Positions 1 through 14,400 of a stretch of DNA of 64,000 nt are shown one piece after another. Source of the DNA: Vicugna pacos. Its lineage: Eukaryota > Chordata > Mammalia > Artiodactyla > Camelidae. How positions within the stretch are numbered: the first letter of the stretch is position 1; every line of letters starts with the position of its first letter. Below the pieces are notes generated by a model. The model saw only the letters and a list, made by a program, of their open reading frames with translations, was not told the DNA's origin and made no database searches. The stretch is from positions 39,204,870 through 39,268,869 of the forward strand of contig NW_027328721.1 in NCBI RefSeq assembly GCF_048564905.1, in the 5' to 3' direction. The position numbers and the translations under genes were made by a program.

Positions 1-2810
1 AATGGTTCCGGAATCCTGAGCGTGGGGAGGTTCCACCAACGGTCGGCAGCGCGTGGGTTCTAACGGAAAGCCTAAGCTGGTCTCCCCTGAGTGTTTTCCT
101 AATGTCTCTGTGCCAGGGAATGCTAGGGGTGATTGCATGATATCCCAGTGACAGAGGTTGCCTCCCCAAAGTCAGGGAAGGTATTTCTTGGACTTCCCCG
201 AACAGGGAAACCCTGTGACTGAATAGAGCTGCGTGGAGTTCTCTCTCGAGCTCCCCCACGTACTGACAATGGTTCCGGAATCCTGAGCGTGAGGAGGTTC
301 CACCAACGGTCGGCAGCGTGTGGGTTCTAACGGAAAGCCTAAGCTCGTCTCCCCTGAGGGTTTTCCTAATGTCTCTGTGCCAGGGAATGCTAGGGGGGTT
401 TGCAGGATATCCCAGTGACAGAGACTGCCTCCCCAAGGTCAGGGAAGGTATTTCTCGGACTTCCCCGAACAGGGAACACCTGTGACTGACGAGAGCTGCG
501 TGGAGTTGTCTCTCGAGATCCCCCAAGCACTGACAATGGTTCAGGAATCCTGAGCGTGGGGAGGTTCGAACAAAGGTCGGCAGCGCGTGGGTTCTAACGG
601 AAAGCCTAAGCTCGTCTCCCCTGAGGGTTTTCCTAATGTCTCTGTGCCAGGGAATGCTAGGGGTGTTTGCAGGATATCCCAGTGACCGAGGCTGCCTCCC
701 CAAGGTCAGGGAAGGTGTTTCTAGGACTTCCCAGAACACGGAACACCTGTGACAGAAGAGAGCTGCGTGGAGTTGTCTCTCGAGCTCCCCCACGCACTGA
801 CAATGGTTCCGGAATCCTGAGCGTGGGGAGGTTCCACCAACGGTCGGCAGCGCGTGGGTTCTAACGGAAAGCCTAAGCTCGTCTCCCCTGAGGGTTTTCC
901 TAATGTCTCTGTGCCAGGGAATGCTAGGGGGGTTTGCAGGATATCCCAGTGACAGAGGCTGACTCCCCAAGGTCAGGGAAGGTATTTCTCGGTCTTCCCC
1001 GAACAGGGTACACCTGTGACTGAAGAGAGCTGCATGTAGTTTTCTCCCGAGATCCCCCACACTCTGACAATGGTTCCGGAATCCTGAGCGTGGGGAGGTT
1101 CCACCAACGGTCAGCAGCGCGTGGGTTCTAACGGAAAGCCTAAGCTCGTTTCCCCTGAGGGTTTTCCTAAAGTCTGTCTGCCAGGGAATGCTAGGGGGGT
1201 TTGCAGGATATCCCAGTGACAGAGGCTGCATCCCCAAGGTCAGGGAAGGTTTTTCTCGGACTTCCCCGAACAGGGAACACCTGTGACTGAAGAGAGCTGC
1301 GTGGAGTTGTCTCTCGAGCTCCCCCACGCACTGACAATGCTTCCGGAATCCTGAGCGTGAGGAGGTTCCACCAACGGTCGACAGCGCGTGAGTTCTAACG
1401 GAAATCCTAAGCTCGTCTCCCCTGAGGGTTTTCCTAATTTCTCTGTGCCACGGAGTGCTAGGGGGGTTTGCAGGATATGCCAGTGACTGAGGCTGCCTCC
1501 CCAAGGTCAGGGAAGTTATTTCTCGGACTTCTCCGAACAGGGAACACCTGTGACTGAAGAGAGCTGCATGGAGTTGTCTCTCGAGCTCCCCCGCGCACTG
1601 ACAATGTTTCCGGAATCCTGAGCGTGGGGAGGTTCCACCAACGGTCGGCAGCCCGTGGGTTCTAACGGAAAGCCTAGGCTCGTCTCCCCTGAGGGTTTTT
1701 CAAATTTCTCTGTGCCAGAGAATGCTAGGGGGGTTTGCAGGATATCCCAGTGAGAGAGGCTGCCTCCCCAAAGTTAGGGAAGGTATTTCTCGGACTTCCC
1801 CGAACAGAGAACACCTGTGACTGAAGAGAGCTGCGTAGAGTTGTCTCTCGAGCTCCCCCACGCACTGACAATGGTTCCGGAATCCTGAGCGTGGGGAGGT
1901 TCCACCAACGGTCGGCTGCGCGTGGGTTCTAACGGAAAGCCTAAGTTCGTCTCCCCTGAGGTTTTCCTAATTTCCCTGTGCCAGGGAATGCTAGGGGTGT
2001 TTGCAGGATATCCCAGTGACAGAGTCTGCCTCCCCAAGGTCAGGGAAGTTATTTCTCGGACTTCCCCGAACAGGGAAAACGTGTGACTGAAGAGAGCTGC
2101 GTGGAGTTGTCTCTCGAGCTCCCCCACGCACTGAAAATGCTTCCGTAATCCTGAGCGTGGGGAGGTTCCACCAACGGTCGGCAGCGCGTGGGTTATAACG
2201 GAAAGCCTAAGCTCGTCTTCCCTGAGGGTTTTCCTAATGTCTATGTGCCAGGGAATGCTAGGGGAGTTTGCAGGATATCCCAGAGCAGAGTCTGCCTCCC
2301 CAAGATCAGGGAAGGTATTTCTCGGACTTCCCCGAACAGGGAACACATGTGACTGACGAGAGCTGCGTGGAGTTGTCTCTCGAGCTCCCCCACGCAAAGA
2401 CAATGGTTCCGGAATCCTGAGCGTGGGGAGGTTCCACCAACGGTCTTCAGCGCGCTGATTCTAACGGAAAGCCTAAGCTCGTCTCCCCTGAGGGTTTTCC
2501 TAATGTTTCTGTGCCAGGGAATGCTATGGGGGTTTGAAGGATATCCCAGTGACAGAGGCTGCATCCCCAAGGTCAGGGAAGGTGTTTCTCGGACTTCCCC
2601 GAACAGGGAACACCTGTGACTTAAGAGAGCTGCGTGGAGTTGTCTCTCGAGCTCCCCAACGCACTGACAATTTTTCCGGAATCCTGAGCGGGGGGAGGTT
2701 CCACCAACGGTCGGCAGCGCGTGGGTTCTAACGGAAAGCCTAAGCTCGGCTCCCCTGAGGGTTTTCCTAATTTCCCTGTGCCAGGGAATGCTAGGGGGGT
2801 TTGCAGGTTA
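1..2810 (+). repeat. Type B block 1 (left end of window)
   Basis: Units carry GGAAAGCC and mostly GGGGGGTTTGC with TTTCTCGG. The first unit is mixed, with GGGGTGATTGC and the private change GCATGATATC. The block runs off the left edge of the window. It is repeated almost base for base at 43,496-46,305. Confidence 0.88.
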
Positions 2811-2938
2811 TCCCAGTGACCGAGGCTGCCTCCCCAAGGTCAGGGAAGTTATTTCCCTGACTTCCCCGAACAGGGAACACCTGTGACTGAAGAGAGCTGC
2901 GTGGAGTTGTCTCTCGAGCTCCCCCACGCACTGACAAT
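2672..2938 (+). repeat. B/A hybrid monomer at block border, copy 1
   Basis: The first half is type B (GGAAAGCC, GGGGGGTTTGC) and the second half type A-like (GTGACCGAGG, TTTCCCTGAC). The switch lies within about 20 bp near 2,802-2,820. The unit also carries private markers, such as GCGGGGGGAGG near its start and AGGTTATCCC. The same hybrid recurs at 35,498 and 46,167, so it arose once and was then copied. Confidence 0.85.
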
Positions 2939-5900
2939 GGTTCCGGAATCCTGAGCGTGGGGAGGTTCCAACAACGGTCGGCAGCGCGTGGCTTCTAACG
3001 GAATGCCTAAGCTCGTCTCCCCTGAGTGTTTTCCTAATGTCTCTGTGCCAGGGAATGCTAGGGGTGATTGCAGGATATCCCAGTGACCGAGGCTGCCTCC
3101 CCAAGGTCAGGGAAGTTATTTCCCGGACTTCCCCGAACAGGGAACACCTGTGAATGAAGAGAGCTGCGTGGAGTTGTCTCTCGAGCTCCCCCACGCACTG
3201 ACAATGGTTCCAGAATCCTGAGCGTGGGGAGGTTCCACCAACGGTCGGCAGCGTGTGGGTTCTAACGGAATGCCTAAGCTCGTCTCCCCTGAGGGTTTTC
3301 CTAATGTCTCTGTGCCAGGGAATGCTAGGGGTGATTGCAGGATATCCCAGTGACCGAGGCTGCTTCCCCAAGGTCAGGGAATGTATTTCCCGGACTTCCC
3401 CGTAGAGGGAAAACTTGTGACTGAAGAGAGCTGCGTGGAGTTTTCTCTCGAGCTCCCCCACGCACTGACAATGGTTCCAGAATCCTGAGCGTGGGAAGGT
3501 TCCACCAACGGTCGGCAGCGCGTGGGTTCTAACGGAATGCCTAAGCTCGTCTCCCCTGAGGGTTTTCCTAATGTCTCTGTGCCAGGGAATGCTAGGGGTG
3601 ATTGCAGGATATCCCAGTGACCGAGTCTGCCTCCCTAAGGTCAGGGAAGTTATTTCCCGGACTACCCCGAACTGGAAACACCTGTGACTGAACAGAGCTG
3701 CGTGGAGTTGTCTCTCGAGCTCCCCCACGCACTGACAATTGTTCCGGAATCCTGAGCGTGGGGAGGTTCCACCAACGGTCGGCAGCGCGTGGGTTCTAAC
3801 GGAATGCCTTAGCTCGTCTTCCCTGAGGGTTTTCCTAATGTCTCTGTGCCAGGGAATGCTAGGGGTGATTGCAGGATATCCCAGTGACCGAGGCTGCCTC
3901 CCCAAGGTCAGGGAAGGTATTTCCCGGACTTCCCCGAACAGGGAACACCTGTGACTGAAGAGAGCTGCGTGGAGTTGTCTCTCGAGCTCCCCCACGCAAT
4001 GACAATGGTTCCGGAATCCTGAGCGTGGGGAGGTTCCACCAACGGTCGGCAGCGCGTGGGTTCTAACGGAATGCCTAAGCTCGTCTAGCCTGAGGGTTTT
4101 CCTAATGTCTCTGTGCCAGGGAATGCTAGGGGTGATTGCAGGATATCCCAGTGACCGAGGCTGCCTCCCCAAGTCAGGGAAGATATTTCCCGGACTTCCC
4201 CGAACAGGGAACACCTGTGACTGAAGAGAGCTGCGTGGAGTTGTCTCTCGAGCTCCCCCACGCACTGACAATGGTTCCGGAATCCTGAGCGTGGGGAGCT
4301 TCCACAAACGGTCGGCAGCGCGTGGGTTCTAACGGAATGCCTAAGCTCGTCTCCCCTGAGGTTTTTCCTAATGTCTCTGTGCCAGGGAAGGCTAGGGGTG
4401 ATTGCAGGATATCCCAGTGACCGAGGCTGCCTCCCCAAGGTCAGGGAAGGTATTTCCCGGACTTCCCCGAACAGGGAGCACCTGTGACTGAAGAGAGCTG
4501 CGTGGAGTTGTCTCTCGAGCTCCCCCACGCACTGACAATGGTTCCGGAATCCTGAGCGTGGGGAGGTTCCACCAAAAGTCGGCAGCGCGTGGGTTCTAAC
4601 GGAATGCCTAAGCTCGTCTCCCCTGAGGGTTTTCCTAATGTGTCTGTGCCAGGGAATGCTAGGGGTGATTGCAGGATATCCCAGTGCCCGAGGCTGCCTC
4701 CCCATGTTCAGGGAATTATTTCCCGGACTTCCCCGAACAGGGAACACCTGTGACTGAAGGGAGCTGCGTGGAGTTGTCTCTCGAGCTCCCCCACACACTG
4801 ACAATGGTTCCGGAATCCTGAGCGTGGGGAGGTTCCACCAACGGTCGGCAGCGCGTGGCTTCTAACGGAATGCTTAAGCTCGTCTCCCCTGAGGGTTTTC
4901 CTAATGTCTCTGTGCCAGGGAATGCTAGGGGTGATTGCAGGATATCCCAGTGTCCGAGGCTGCCTCCCCAAGTTTAGGGAAGGTATTTCCCGGACTTCCC
5001 CGAACAGGGAACACCTGTGACTGAAGAGAGCTGCGTGGAGTTGTCTCTCGAGCTCCCCCATGCACTGACAATGGTTCCGGAATCCTGAGCGTGGGGAGGT
5101 TCCACCAAAGGTCGGCAGCGCGTGGGTTCTAACGGAATGCCTAAGCTCGTCTCCCCTGAGGATTTTCCTAATATCTCTGTGCCAGGGAATGCTAGGGGTG
5201 ATTGCAGGATATCCCAGTGACCGAGGCTGCCTCCCCAAGGTCAGGGAAGGTATTTCCCGGACTTCCCCGAACAGGGAACACCTGTGACTGAAGAGAGCTG
5301 CGTGGAGTTGTCTCTCGAGCTCCCCCACGCACTGACAATGGTTCCGGAATCCTGAGCGTGGGGAGGTTCCACCAACGGTCGGCAGCGCGTGGGTTCTAAC
5401 GGAAAGCCTAAGCTCGTCTCCCCTGAGGGTTTTCCTAATGTCTCTGTGCCAGGGAATGTTAGGGTTGATTGCAGGATATCCCAGTGACTGAGGCTGCTTC
5501 CAAAAGGTCCCGGAAGGTATTTCCCGGACTTCCCCGAACAGGGAACACCTGTGACTGAAGAGAGCTGCGTGGAGTTGTCTCTCGAGCTCCCCCACGCACT
5601 GACAATGGTTCCGGAATCCTGAGCGTGGGGAGGTTCCACCAACGGTCGGCAGCTCGTGGGTTCTAACGGAATGCCTAAGCTCGTCTCCCCTGAGGGTTTT
5701 CCTAATATCTCTGTGCCAGGGAATGCTAGGGGTGATTGCATTATATCCCAGTGACCGTGGTTGCCTCCCCAAGGTCAGGGAAGGTATTTCCCGGACTTCC
5801 CCGAACAGGGAACACCTGTGACTGAAGAGAACTGCGTGGAGTTGTCTCTCGAGCTCCCCCACGCACTGACAATGTTTCCGGAATCTTGAGCGTGGGGAGG

Positions 5901-8900
5901 TTCCACCAACGGTCGGCAGCGCGTGGGTTCTAACGGAATGCCTAAGCTCGTCTCCCCTAATGGTTTTCCTAATGTCTCTGTGCCAGGGAATGCTAGGGGT
6001 GATTGCAGGATATCCCAGGGACCGAGGCTGCCTCCCCAAGGTCAGGGAAGGTATTTCCCGGTCTTCCCCGAACAGGGAACACCTGTGACTGAAGAGAGAT
6101 GCGTGGAGTTGTCGCTCGAGCTCCCCCACGCACTGACAATGGTTCCGGAATCCTGAGCGTGGGGAGGTTCCACCAACGGTCGGCAGCGCGTGGGTTCTAA
6201 CGGAATGCCTAAGCTCGTCTCCTCTGAGTGTTTTCCTAATGTCTCTGTGCCAGGAAATGCTAGGGGTGATTGCAGGATATTCCAGTGACCGAGGCTGCCT
6301 CCCCAAGGTCAGGGAAGGTATTTCCTGGACTTCCCCGAAGAGGGAACACCTGTGACTGAAGAGAGCTACGTGGAGTTGTCTCTCGAGCTCCCCCACGCAC
6401 TGACAATGGTTCCGGAATCCTGAGCGTGGGGAGGTTCCACCAACGGTCGGCAGCGCCTGGCTTCTAACGGAATGCCTAAGCTCGTCTCCCCTGAGGGTTT
6501 TCCTAATGTCTCTGTGCCAGGGAATGCTAGGGGTGATTGCAGGATATCCCAGTGACCGAGGCTGCCTCCCCAAGGTCAGGGAATGTATTTCCCGGACTTC
6601 CCCGAACAGGGAACACCTGTGACTGAAGAGAGCTGCGTGGAGTTGTCTCTCGAGCTCCCCCACGCACTGACAATGGTTCCGGAATCCTGAGCGTGGGGAG
6701 GATCCACCAACGGTCGGTAGCGCGTGGGTTCTAACGGAATGCCTAAGCTCGTCTCCCCTGAGGGTTTTCCTAATGTATCTGTGCCAGGGAATGCTAGGGG
6801 TGATTGCAGGATATCCCAGTGACCGAGGCTGCTTCCCAAGGTCAGGGAAGGTATTTCCCGGACTTCCCCGAACAGGGAACACCTGTGACTGAAGAGAGCT
6901 GCGTGGAGTTGTCTCTCGAGCTCCCCCACGCACTGACAATGGTTCCGGAATCCTGAGCGTGGGGAGGTTCCATCAACGGTCGGCAGCGCGTGGGTTCTTA
7001 CGGAATGCCTAAGCTCGTCTCCCCTGAGTGTTTTCCTAATATCTCTGTGCCAGGGAATGCTAGGGGTGATTGCAGGATATCCCAGTGACCGAGGCTGCCT
7101 CCCCAAGGTCAGGGAAGGTATTTCCCGGACTTCCCCGAACAGGGAACACCTGTGACTGAAGAGAGCTGCGTGGAGTTGTCTCTCGAGCTCCCCCATGCAC
7201 TGACAATGGTTCCGGAATCCTGAGCGTGGTGAGGTTCCACCAACGGTCGGCAGCGCGTGGGTTCTAACGGAATGCCTAAGATCGTCTCCCCTGAGGGTTT
7301 TCCTAATATCTGTGTGCCAGGGAATGCTAGGGGTGATTGCAGGATATCCCAGTGAACGAGGCTGCCTCCCCAAGGTCAGGGAAGTTATTTCCCGGACTTC
7401 CCCGAACAGGGAACACCTGTGACTGAAGAGAGCTGCGTGGAGTTTTCTCTCGAGCTCCCCCACGCACTGACAATGGTTCCGGAATCCTGAGCGTGGGGAG
7501 GTTCCACCAACGGTCGGCAGAGCGTGGGTTCTAACGGAATGCCTAAGCTCGTCTCCCCTGAGGGTTTTCCTAATGTCTCTGTGCCAGGGAATGCTAGGGG
7601 TGATTGCAGGATATCCCAGTGACCGAGGCTGCTTCCCAAGATCAGGGAAGGTATTTCCCGGACTTCCCCGAACAGGGAACACCTGTGACTGAAGAGAGCT
7701 GCGTGGAGTTGTCTCTCGAGCTCCCCCACGCACTGACAATGCTTCCGGAATCCTGAGCGTTGGGAGGTTCCACCAACGGTCGGCAGCGCGTGGGTCCTAA
7801 CGGAATGCCTAAGCTCGTCTCCCCTGAGGGTTTTCCTAATGTCTCTGTGCCAGGGAATGCTAGGGGTGATTGCAGGATATCCCAGAGACCGAGGCTGCCT
7901 CCCCAAAGTCAGGGAAGGTATTTCCCGGACTTCCTCGAACAGGGAACACCTGTGACTGAAGAGAGCTGCGTGGAGTTGTCTCTCGAGCTCCCCCACGCAC
8001 TGACAATGGTTCCGGAATCCTGAGCGTGGGGAGGTTCCACCAACGGTCGGCAGCGCGTGTGTTCTAACGGAATGCCTAAGCTCGTCTCCCCTGAGGGTTT
8101 TCCTAATGTCGCTGTGCCAAGGAATGCGAGGGGTGATTGCAGGATATCCCAGTGACCGAGGCTGCCTCCCCAAGGTCAGGGAAGGTATTTCCCGGACTTC
8201 CCCGAACAGGGAACACCTGTGACTGAAGAGAGCTGCGTGGAGTTGTCTCTCGAGCTCCCCCACGCACTGACAATGGTTCCGGAATCCTGAGCGTGGGGAG
8301 GTTCCACCAACGGTCGGCAGCGCGTGAGTTCTAACGGAATGCACATGCTCGTTTCCCCTGAGGATTTTGCTAATGTCTCTGTGCCAGGGAATGCTAGGGG
8401 TGATTGCAGGATATCCCAGTGACCGAGGATGCCTCCCCAAGGTCAGGGAAGGTTTTTCCCGGACTTCCCCGAACAGGGAACACCTGTGACTGAAGAGAGC
8501 TGCGTGGAGTTTTCTCTCGAGCTCCCCCACGCACTGACAATGGTTCCGGAATCCTGAGCGTGGGGAGGTTCCACCAACGGTCGGCAGCGCGTGGGTTCTA
8601 ACGGAATGCCTAAGCTCGTCTCCCCTGAGGGTTTTCCTAATTTCTCTGTGCCAGGGAATGCTAGGGGTGATTGCAGGATATCCCAGTGACCGAGGTTGCC
8701 TACCCAAGGTCAGGGAAGGTATTTCCCGGACTTCCCCGAACAGGGAACACCTGTGACTGCAGAGAGCTGCGTGGAGTTTTCTCTCGAGCTCCCCCACGCA
8801 CTGACAATTTTTCCGGAATCCTGAGCGTGGGGAGGTTCCACCAACGGTCGGCAGCGCTTGGGTTCTAACGGAATGCCTAAGCTCGTCTCCCCTGAGGGTT

Positions 8901-11409
8901 TTCCTAATGTCTCTGTGCCAGGGAATGCTTGGAGTGTTTGCAGGATATCCCAGTCACCGAGGCTGCCTCCCCAAGTTCAGGGAAGGTATTTCCCGGACTT
9001 CCCCGTTCAGGGAACACCTGTGACTGAAGAGAGCTGCGTGGAGTTGTCTCTCGAGCTCCCCCACGCACTGACAATTGTTCCGGAATCCTGAGCGTGGGGA
9101 GGTTCCACCAACGGTCGGCAGCGCGTGGGTTCTAACGGAATGCCTAAGCTGGTCTCCCCTGAGGATTTTCCTAATGTCTCTGTGCCAGAGAATGCTAGGG
9201 GTGATTGCAGGATATCCCAGTGACCCAGGCTGCCTCCCCAAGTTCAGGGAAGGTATTTCCCGGACTTCTCCGTACAGGGAACACCTATGATTGAAGAGAG
9301 CTTCGTGGAGTTGTCTCTCGAGCTCCCCCACGCACTGACAATGGTTCCGGAATCCTGAGCGTGGGGAGGTTCCACCAACGGTCGGCAGCGCGTGGGTTCT
9401 AACGGAATGCCTAAGCTCGTCTCCCCTGAGTGTTTTCCTAATGTCTCTGTGCCAGGGAATGCTAGGGTGATTGCAGGATATCCCAGAGTCCGAGGCTGCC
9501 TCCCCAAGGTCAGGGAAGGTATTTCCCGGACTTCCCCGAACAGGGAACACCTGTGACTGAAGAGAGCTGCGTGGAGTTGTCTCTCGAGCTTCCCCAAGCA
9601 CTGACAATGGTTCCGGAATCCTGAGCGTGGGGAGGTTCCACCAACGGTCGGCAGCGCCTGGGTTCTAACGAAATGCCTAAGCTCGTCTCCCCTGAGGGTT
9701 TTCCTAATGTCTCTGTGCCAGTTAATGCTAGGGGTGATTGCAGGATATCCCAGTGACCGAGGCTGCCTCCCCAAGTTGAGGGAAGATATTTCCCGGACTT
9801 CCCTGAACAGGGAACACCTGTGACTGAAGAGAGCTGCGTGGAGTTGTCTCTCGAGCTCCCCCACACACGGACAATGGTCCCGGAATCCTGAGCGTGGGGA
9901 GGTTCCACCAACGGTCGGCAGCGCGTGGGTTCAAACGGAATGCCTAAGCTCGTCTACCCTGAGGTTTTTCCTAATATCTCTGTGCCACGGAATGCTAGGG
10001 GTGATTGCAGGATATCCCAGTGAACGAGGCTGCCTCCCCAAGGTCAGGGAAGGTGTTTCCCGGACTTCCCCGAACAGGGAACACCTGTGACTGAAGAGAG
10101 CTGCGTGAAGTTGTCTCTCGAGCTCCCCCACGCACTGACATTGGTTCCGGAATCCTGAGCATGGGGAGGTTCCAACAAAAGTCGACAGCGCGTGGGTTCT
10201 AACGGAATGCCTAAGCTCGTCTCCCCTGAGGGTTTTCCTAATGTCTCTGTGCCAGGGAATGCTAGGGGTGATTGCAGGATATCCCAGCGACCGAGGCTGC
10301 CTCCCCATGGTCAGGGAAGGTATTTCCCGGACTTCCCCGAACAGGGAACACCTGTGACTGAAGAGAGCTGCGTGGAGTTTTCTCTCGAGCTCCCCCACGC
10401 ACTGTCAATGGTTCCGGAATCCTGCGCGTGGGGAGTTTCCACCAACGGTCGGCAGCGCGTGGGTTCTAACGGAATGCCTAAGCTCTTCTCCCCTGAGGGT
10501 TTTCCTAATGTCTCTGTGCCAGGGAATGCTAGGGCTGATTGCAGGATATCCCAGTTACCGAGGCTGCATCCCCAAGGTCAGGGAATATATTTCCCGGACT
10601 TCCCCGAACAAGGAACCCCTGTGACTGAAGAGAGCTGCGTGGAGTTGTCTCTCGAGCTACCCCACGCACTGACAATGGTTCCCAAATCCTCAGCGTGGGG
10701 AAGTTCCACCAACGGTTGGCAGCGGGTGGGTTCTAACGGAATGCCTAAGCTCGTCTCCCCTGAGGGTTTTCCTAATGTCTCTGTGCCAGGGAATGCTAGG
10801 GGTGATTGCAGGTTATCCCAGTGACCGAGGCTGCATCCCCAAGGTCAGGGAAGGTATTTCCCGGACTTCCCCGTACAGGGAACACCTGTGACTGAAGAGA
10901 GCTGCGTAGAGTTTTCTCTCGAGCTCCCCCACGCACTGACAATGGTTCCGGAATCCTGAGCGTGGGGAGGTTCCACCAATGGTCGGCAGCGCGTGGGTTC
11001 TAAAGAATGCCTAAGCTCGTCTCCCCTGAGGGTTTTCCTAATATCTCTGTGCCAGGGAATGCTAGGGGTGATTGCAGGATATCCCAGTGACCGAGGCTGC
11101 CTCCCCAAATTCAGGGAAGGTATTTCCCGCACTTCCCCGAACAGGGAACACATGTGATTGAAGAGAGCTGCGTGGAGTTGTCTCTCGAGCTCCCCCACGC
11201 ACTGACAATGGTTCCGGAATCCTGAGCGTGGGGAGGTTCCACCAACGGTCTGCAGCGCGTGGGTTCTAACGGAATGCCTAAGCTCGTCTCCCCTGAGGGT
11301 TTTCCTAATGTCTCTGTGCCAGGGAATGCTAGGGGTGATTGCAGGATATCCCAGTGACCGAGGCTGCCTCCCCAAGGACAGGGAAAGTATTTCCCGGACT
11401 TCCCCGAAC

Positions 11410-14400
11410 AGGGAACACCTGTGACTGAAGACAGCTGCGTGGAGTTGTCTCTCGAGCTCCCCCACGCACTGACAATGGTTCCGGAATCCTGAGCGTGGGG
11501 AGGTTCCACCAACGGTCGGCAGCGCGTGGGTTCTAACGGAATGCCTAAGCTCGTCTCCCCTGAGGGTTTTCCTAATGTCTCTGTGCCAGGGAATGCTAGG
11601 GGTGATTGCAGGATATCCCAGTGACCGAGGCTGCCTCCCCAATGTCAGGGAAGTTATTTCCCGGACTTCCCCGAACAGGGAACACCTGTGACTGAAGAGA
11701 GCTGCGTGGAGTTGTCTCTCGAGCTCCCCCACGCACTGACAATGGTTCCGGAATCCTGAGCGTGGGGAGGTTCCACCAACGGTCGGCAGCGCGTGGGTTC
11801 TAACGGAATGCCTAAGCTCGTCTCCCCTGAGGGTTTTCCTAATGTCTCTGTGCCAGGGAATGCTAGGGGTGATTGCAGGATATCCCAGTGACCGAGGCTG
11901 CCTCCCCAAGGTCAGAGAAAGTATTTCCCGGACTTCCCCGAACAGGGAACACCTGTGACTGAAGAGAGCTGCGTGGAGTTGTCTCTCGAGCTCCCCCACG
12001 TACTGACAATGGTTCCGGAATCCTGAGCGTATGGAGGTTCCACCAACGGTCGGCAGCGCGTGGGTTCTAACGGAATGCCTAAGCTCGTCTCCCCTGAGTG
12101 TTTTCCTAATGTCTCTGTGCAAGGGAATGCTAGGGGTGATTGCAGGATATCCCAGTGACCGAGGCTGCCTCCCCAAGGTCAGGGAAGGTATTTCCCGGAC
12201 TTCCCCGAACAGGGAACACCTGTGACTGAAGAGAGCTGCGTGGAGTTGTCTCTCGAGCTCCCCCACGCACTGACAATGGTTCCGGAATCCTGAGCGTGGG
12301 GAGGTTCCACCAACGGTCGGCAGCGCGTGGTTTCTAACGGAATTTCTAAGCTCGTCTCCCCTGAGTGTTTTCCTAATGTCTCTGTGCCAGGGAATGCTAT
12401 TGGTGATTGCAGGATATCCCAGTGACTGAGGCTGCTTCCCCAAGGTCAAGGAAGGTATTTCCCGGACTTCCCCGAACAGGGAACACCTGTGACTGAAGAG
12501 AGCTGCCTGGAGTTGTCTCTCGAGCTCCCCAAAGCACTGACAATGGTTCCGGAATCCTGAGCGTGGGGAGGTTCCACCAACGTTCGGCAGCGCGTGGGTT
12601 CTAACGGAATGCCTAAGCTCGTCTCCCCTGAGGTTTTTCCTAATGTCTCTGTGCCAGGGAATGCTAGGGGTGATTGCAGGATATCCCAGTGACCGAGGCT
12701 GCCTCCCCAAGGTCAGGGATGGTATTTCCCGGACTTCCCCGAACAGGGAACACCTGTGACTGATGAGAGCTGCGTGGAGGTTTCTCTCGAGCTCCCCCAC
12801 GCACTGACAATGGTTCCGGAATCCTGAGCGTGGGGAGGTTCCACCAACGGTCGGCAGCGCGTGGGTTTTAACGGAATGCCTAAGCTCGTCTCCCCTGAGG
12901 GTTTTCCTAATGTCTCTGTGCCAGGGAATGCTAGGGGTGATTGCAGGATATCCCAGTGCCCGAGGCTGCCTCCCCAAGGTCAGGGAATGTATTGCACGGA
13001 CTTCCACGAACAGGGAACACCTGTGACTGAAGAGAGCTGCGTGGAGTTGTCTCTCGAGCTCCCCCACGCACTGACAATGGTTCCGGAATCCTGAGCGTGG
13101 GGAGGTTCCACCAACGGTCGGCAGCGCGTGGGTTCGAACGGAATGCCTAAGCTCGTCTCCCCTGAGGGTTTTCCTAATGTCTCTGTGCCAGGGAATGCTA
13201 GGGGTGATTGCAGGATATCCCAGTGACCGAGGCTGCCTCCCCAAGGTCAGGGAAGGTATTTCCCGGACTTCCCCGCACAGGGAACACCTGTGACTGTAGA
13301 GAGCTGCGTGGAGTTGTCTCTCGAGCTCCCCCACGCACTGACAATGTTTCCGGAATCCTGAGCGTGGGGAGGTTCCACCAACGGTCGGCAGCGCGTGGGT
13401 TCTAAGGGAATGCCTAAGCTCGTCTCCCCTGAGGGTTTTCCTAATGTCTCTGTGCCAGGGAATGCTAGGGGTGATTGCAGGGTATCCCAGTGACCGAGGC
13501 TGCCTCCCCAAGGTCAGGGAAGGTATTTCCCGGACTTCCCCGAACAGGGAACACCTGTGACTGAAGAGAGCTGCGTGGAGTTGTCTCTCGAGCTCCCCCA
13601 CGCACTGACAATCGTTCCGGAATCCTGAGCGTGGGGAGGTTCCACCAACGGTCGGCAACGCGTGGGTTCTAACGGAATGCCTAAGCTCGACTCCCCTGAG
13701 GTTTTTCCTAATTTCTCTGTGCCAGGGAATGCTAGGGGTGATTGCAGGTTATCCCAGTGACCGAGGCTGCCTCCCCAAAGTCAGCGAAGGTATTTCCCGG
13801 ACTTCCCCGTACAGGGAACACCTGTGACTGAAGAGAGTTGCGTGGAGTTGTCTCTCGAGCTCCCCCACGCACTGACAATGTTTCCGGAATCCCGAGCGTG
13901 GGGAGGTTCCACCAAAGGTCGGCAGCTAGTCGGTTCTAACGGAATGCCTAAGCTCGTCTCCCCTGAGGGTTTTCCTAATGTCTCTGTGCCAGGGAATGCT
14001 AGGGGTGATTGCAGGATATCCCAGTGACCGAGGCTGCCTCCCCAAGGTCAGGGAAGGTATTTCCCGGACTTCCCCGAACAGGGAACACCTGTGACTGAAG
14101 AGAGCTGCGTGGAGTTGTCTCTCGAGCTCCCCCACGCACTGACAATGGTTCCGGAATCCTGAGCGTGGGGAGGTTCCACCAACGGTCGGCAGCGCATGGG
14201 TTCTAACGGAATGCCTAAGCTCGTCTCCCCTGAAGGTTTTCCTAATGTCTCTGTACCAGGGAATGCTAGGGGTGATTGCAGGATATCCCAGTGACCGAGG
14301 CTGCCTCCCCAAGGTCAGGGAAAGTATTTCCCGGACTTCCCCGAACAGGGAACACCTGTGACTGAAGAGAGCTGCGTGGAGTTGTCTCTCAAGCTCCCCA

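Noticed and set aside
6687-7739. A further three-monomer repeat marked by GCTTCCCAAG (6,829 and 7,630)
   Set aside because: Only the second halves of the units match at 801 bp. Their first halves differ (GGATCCACC with CGGTAGCG against CGGCAGAGCG), so a full higher-order repeat is not supported.
10192-10824. Plus-strand open frame of 210 codons (also 53,687-54,319)
   Set aside because: It is open only because the usual TGA at CCTGAGCG and CAGTGACC is mutated in adjacent units. It is a by-product of satellite variation.
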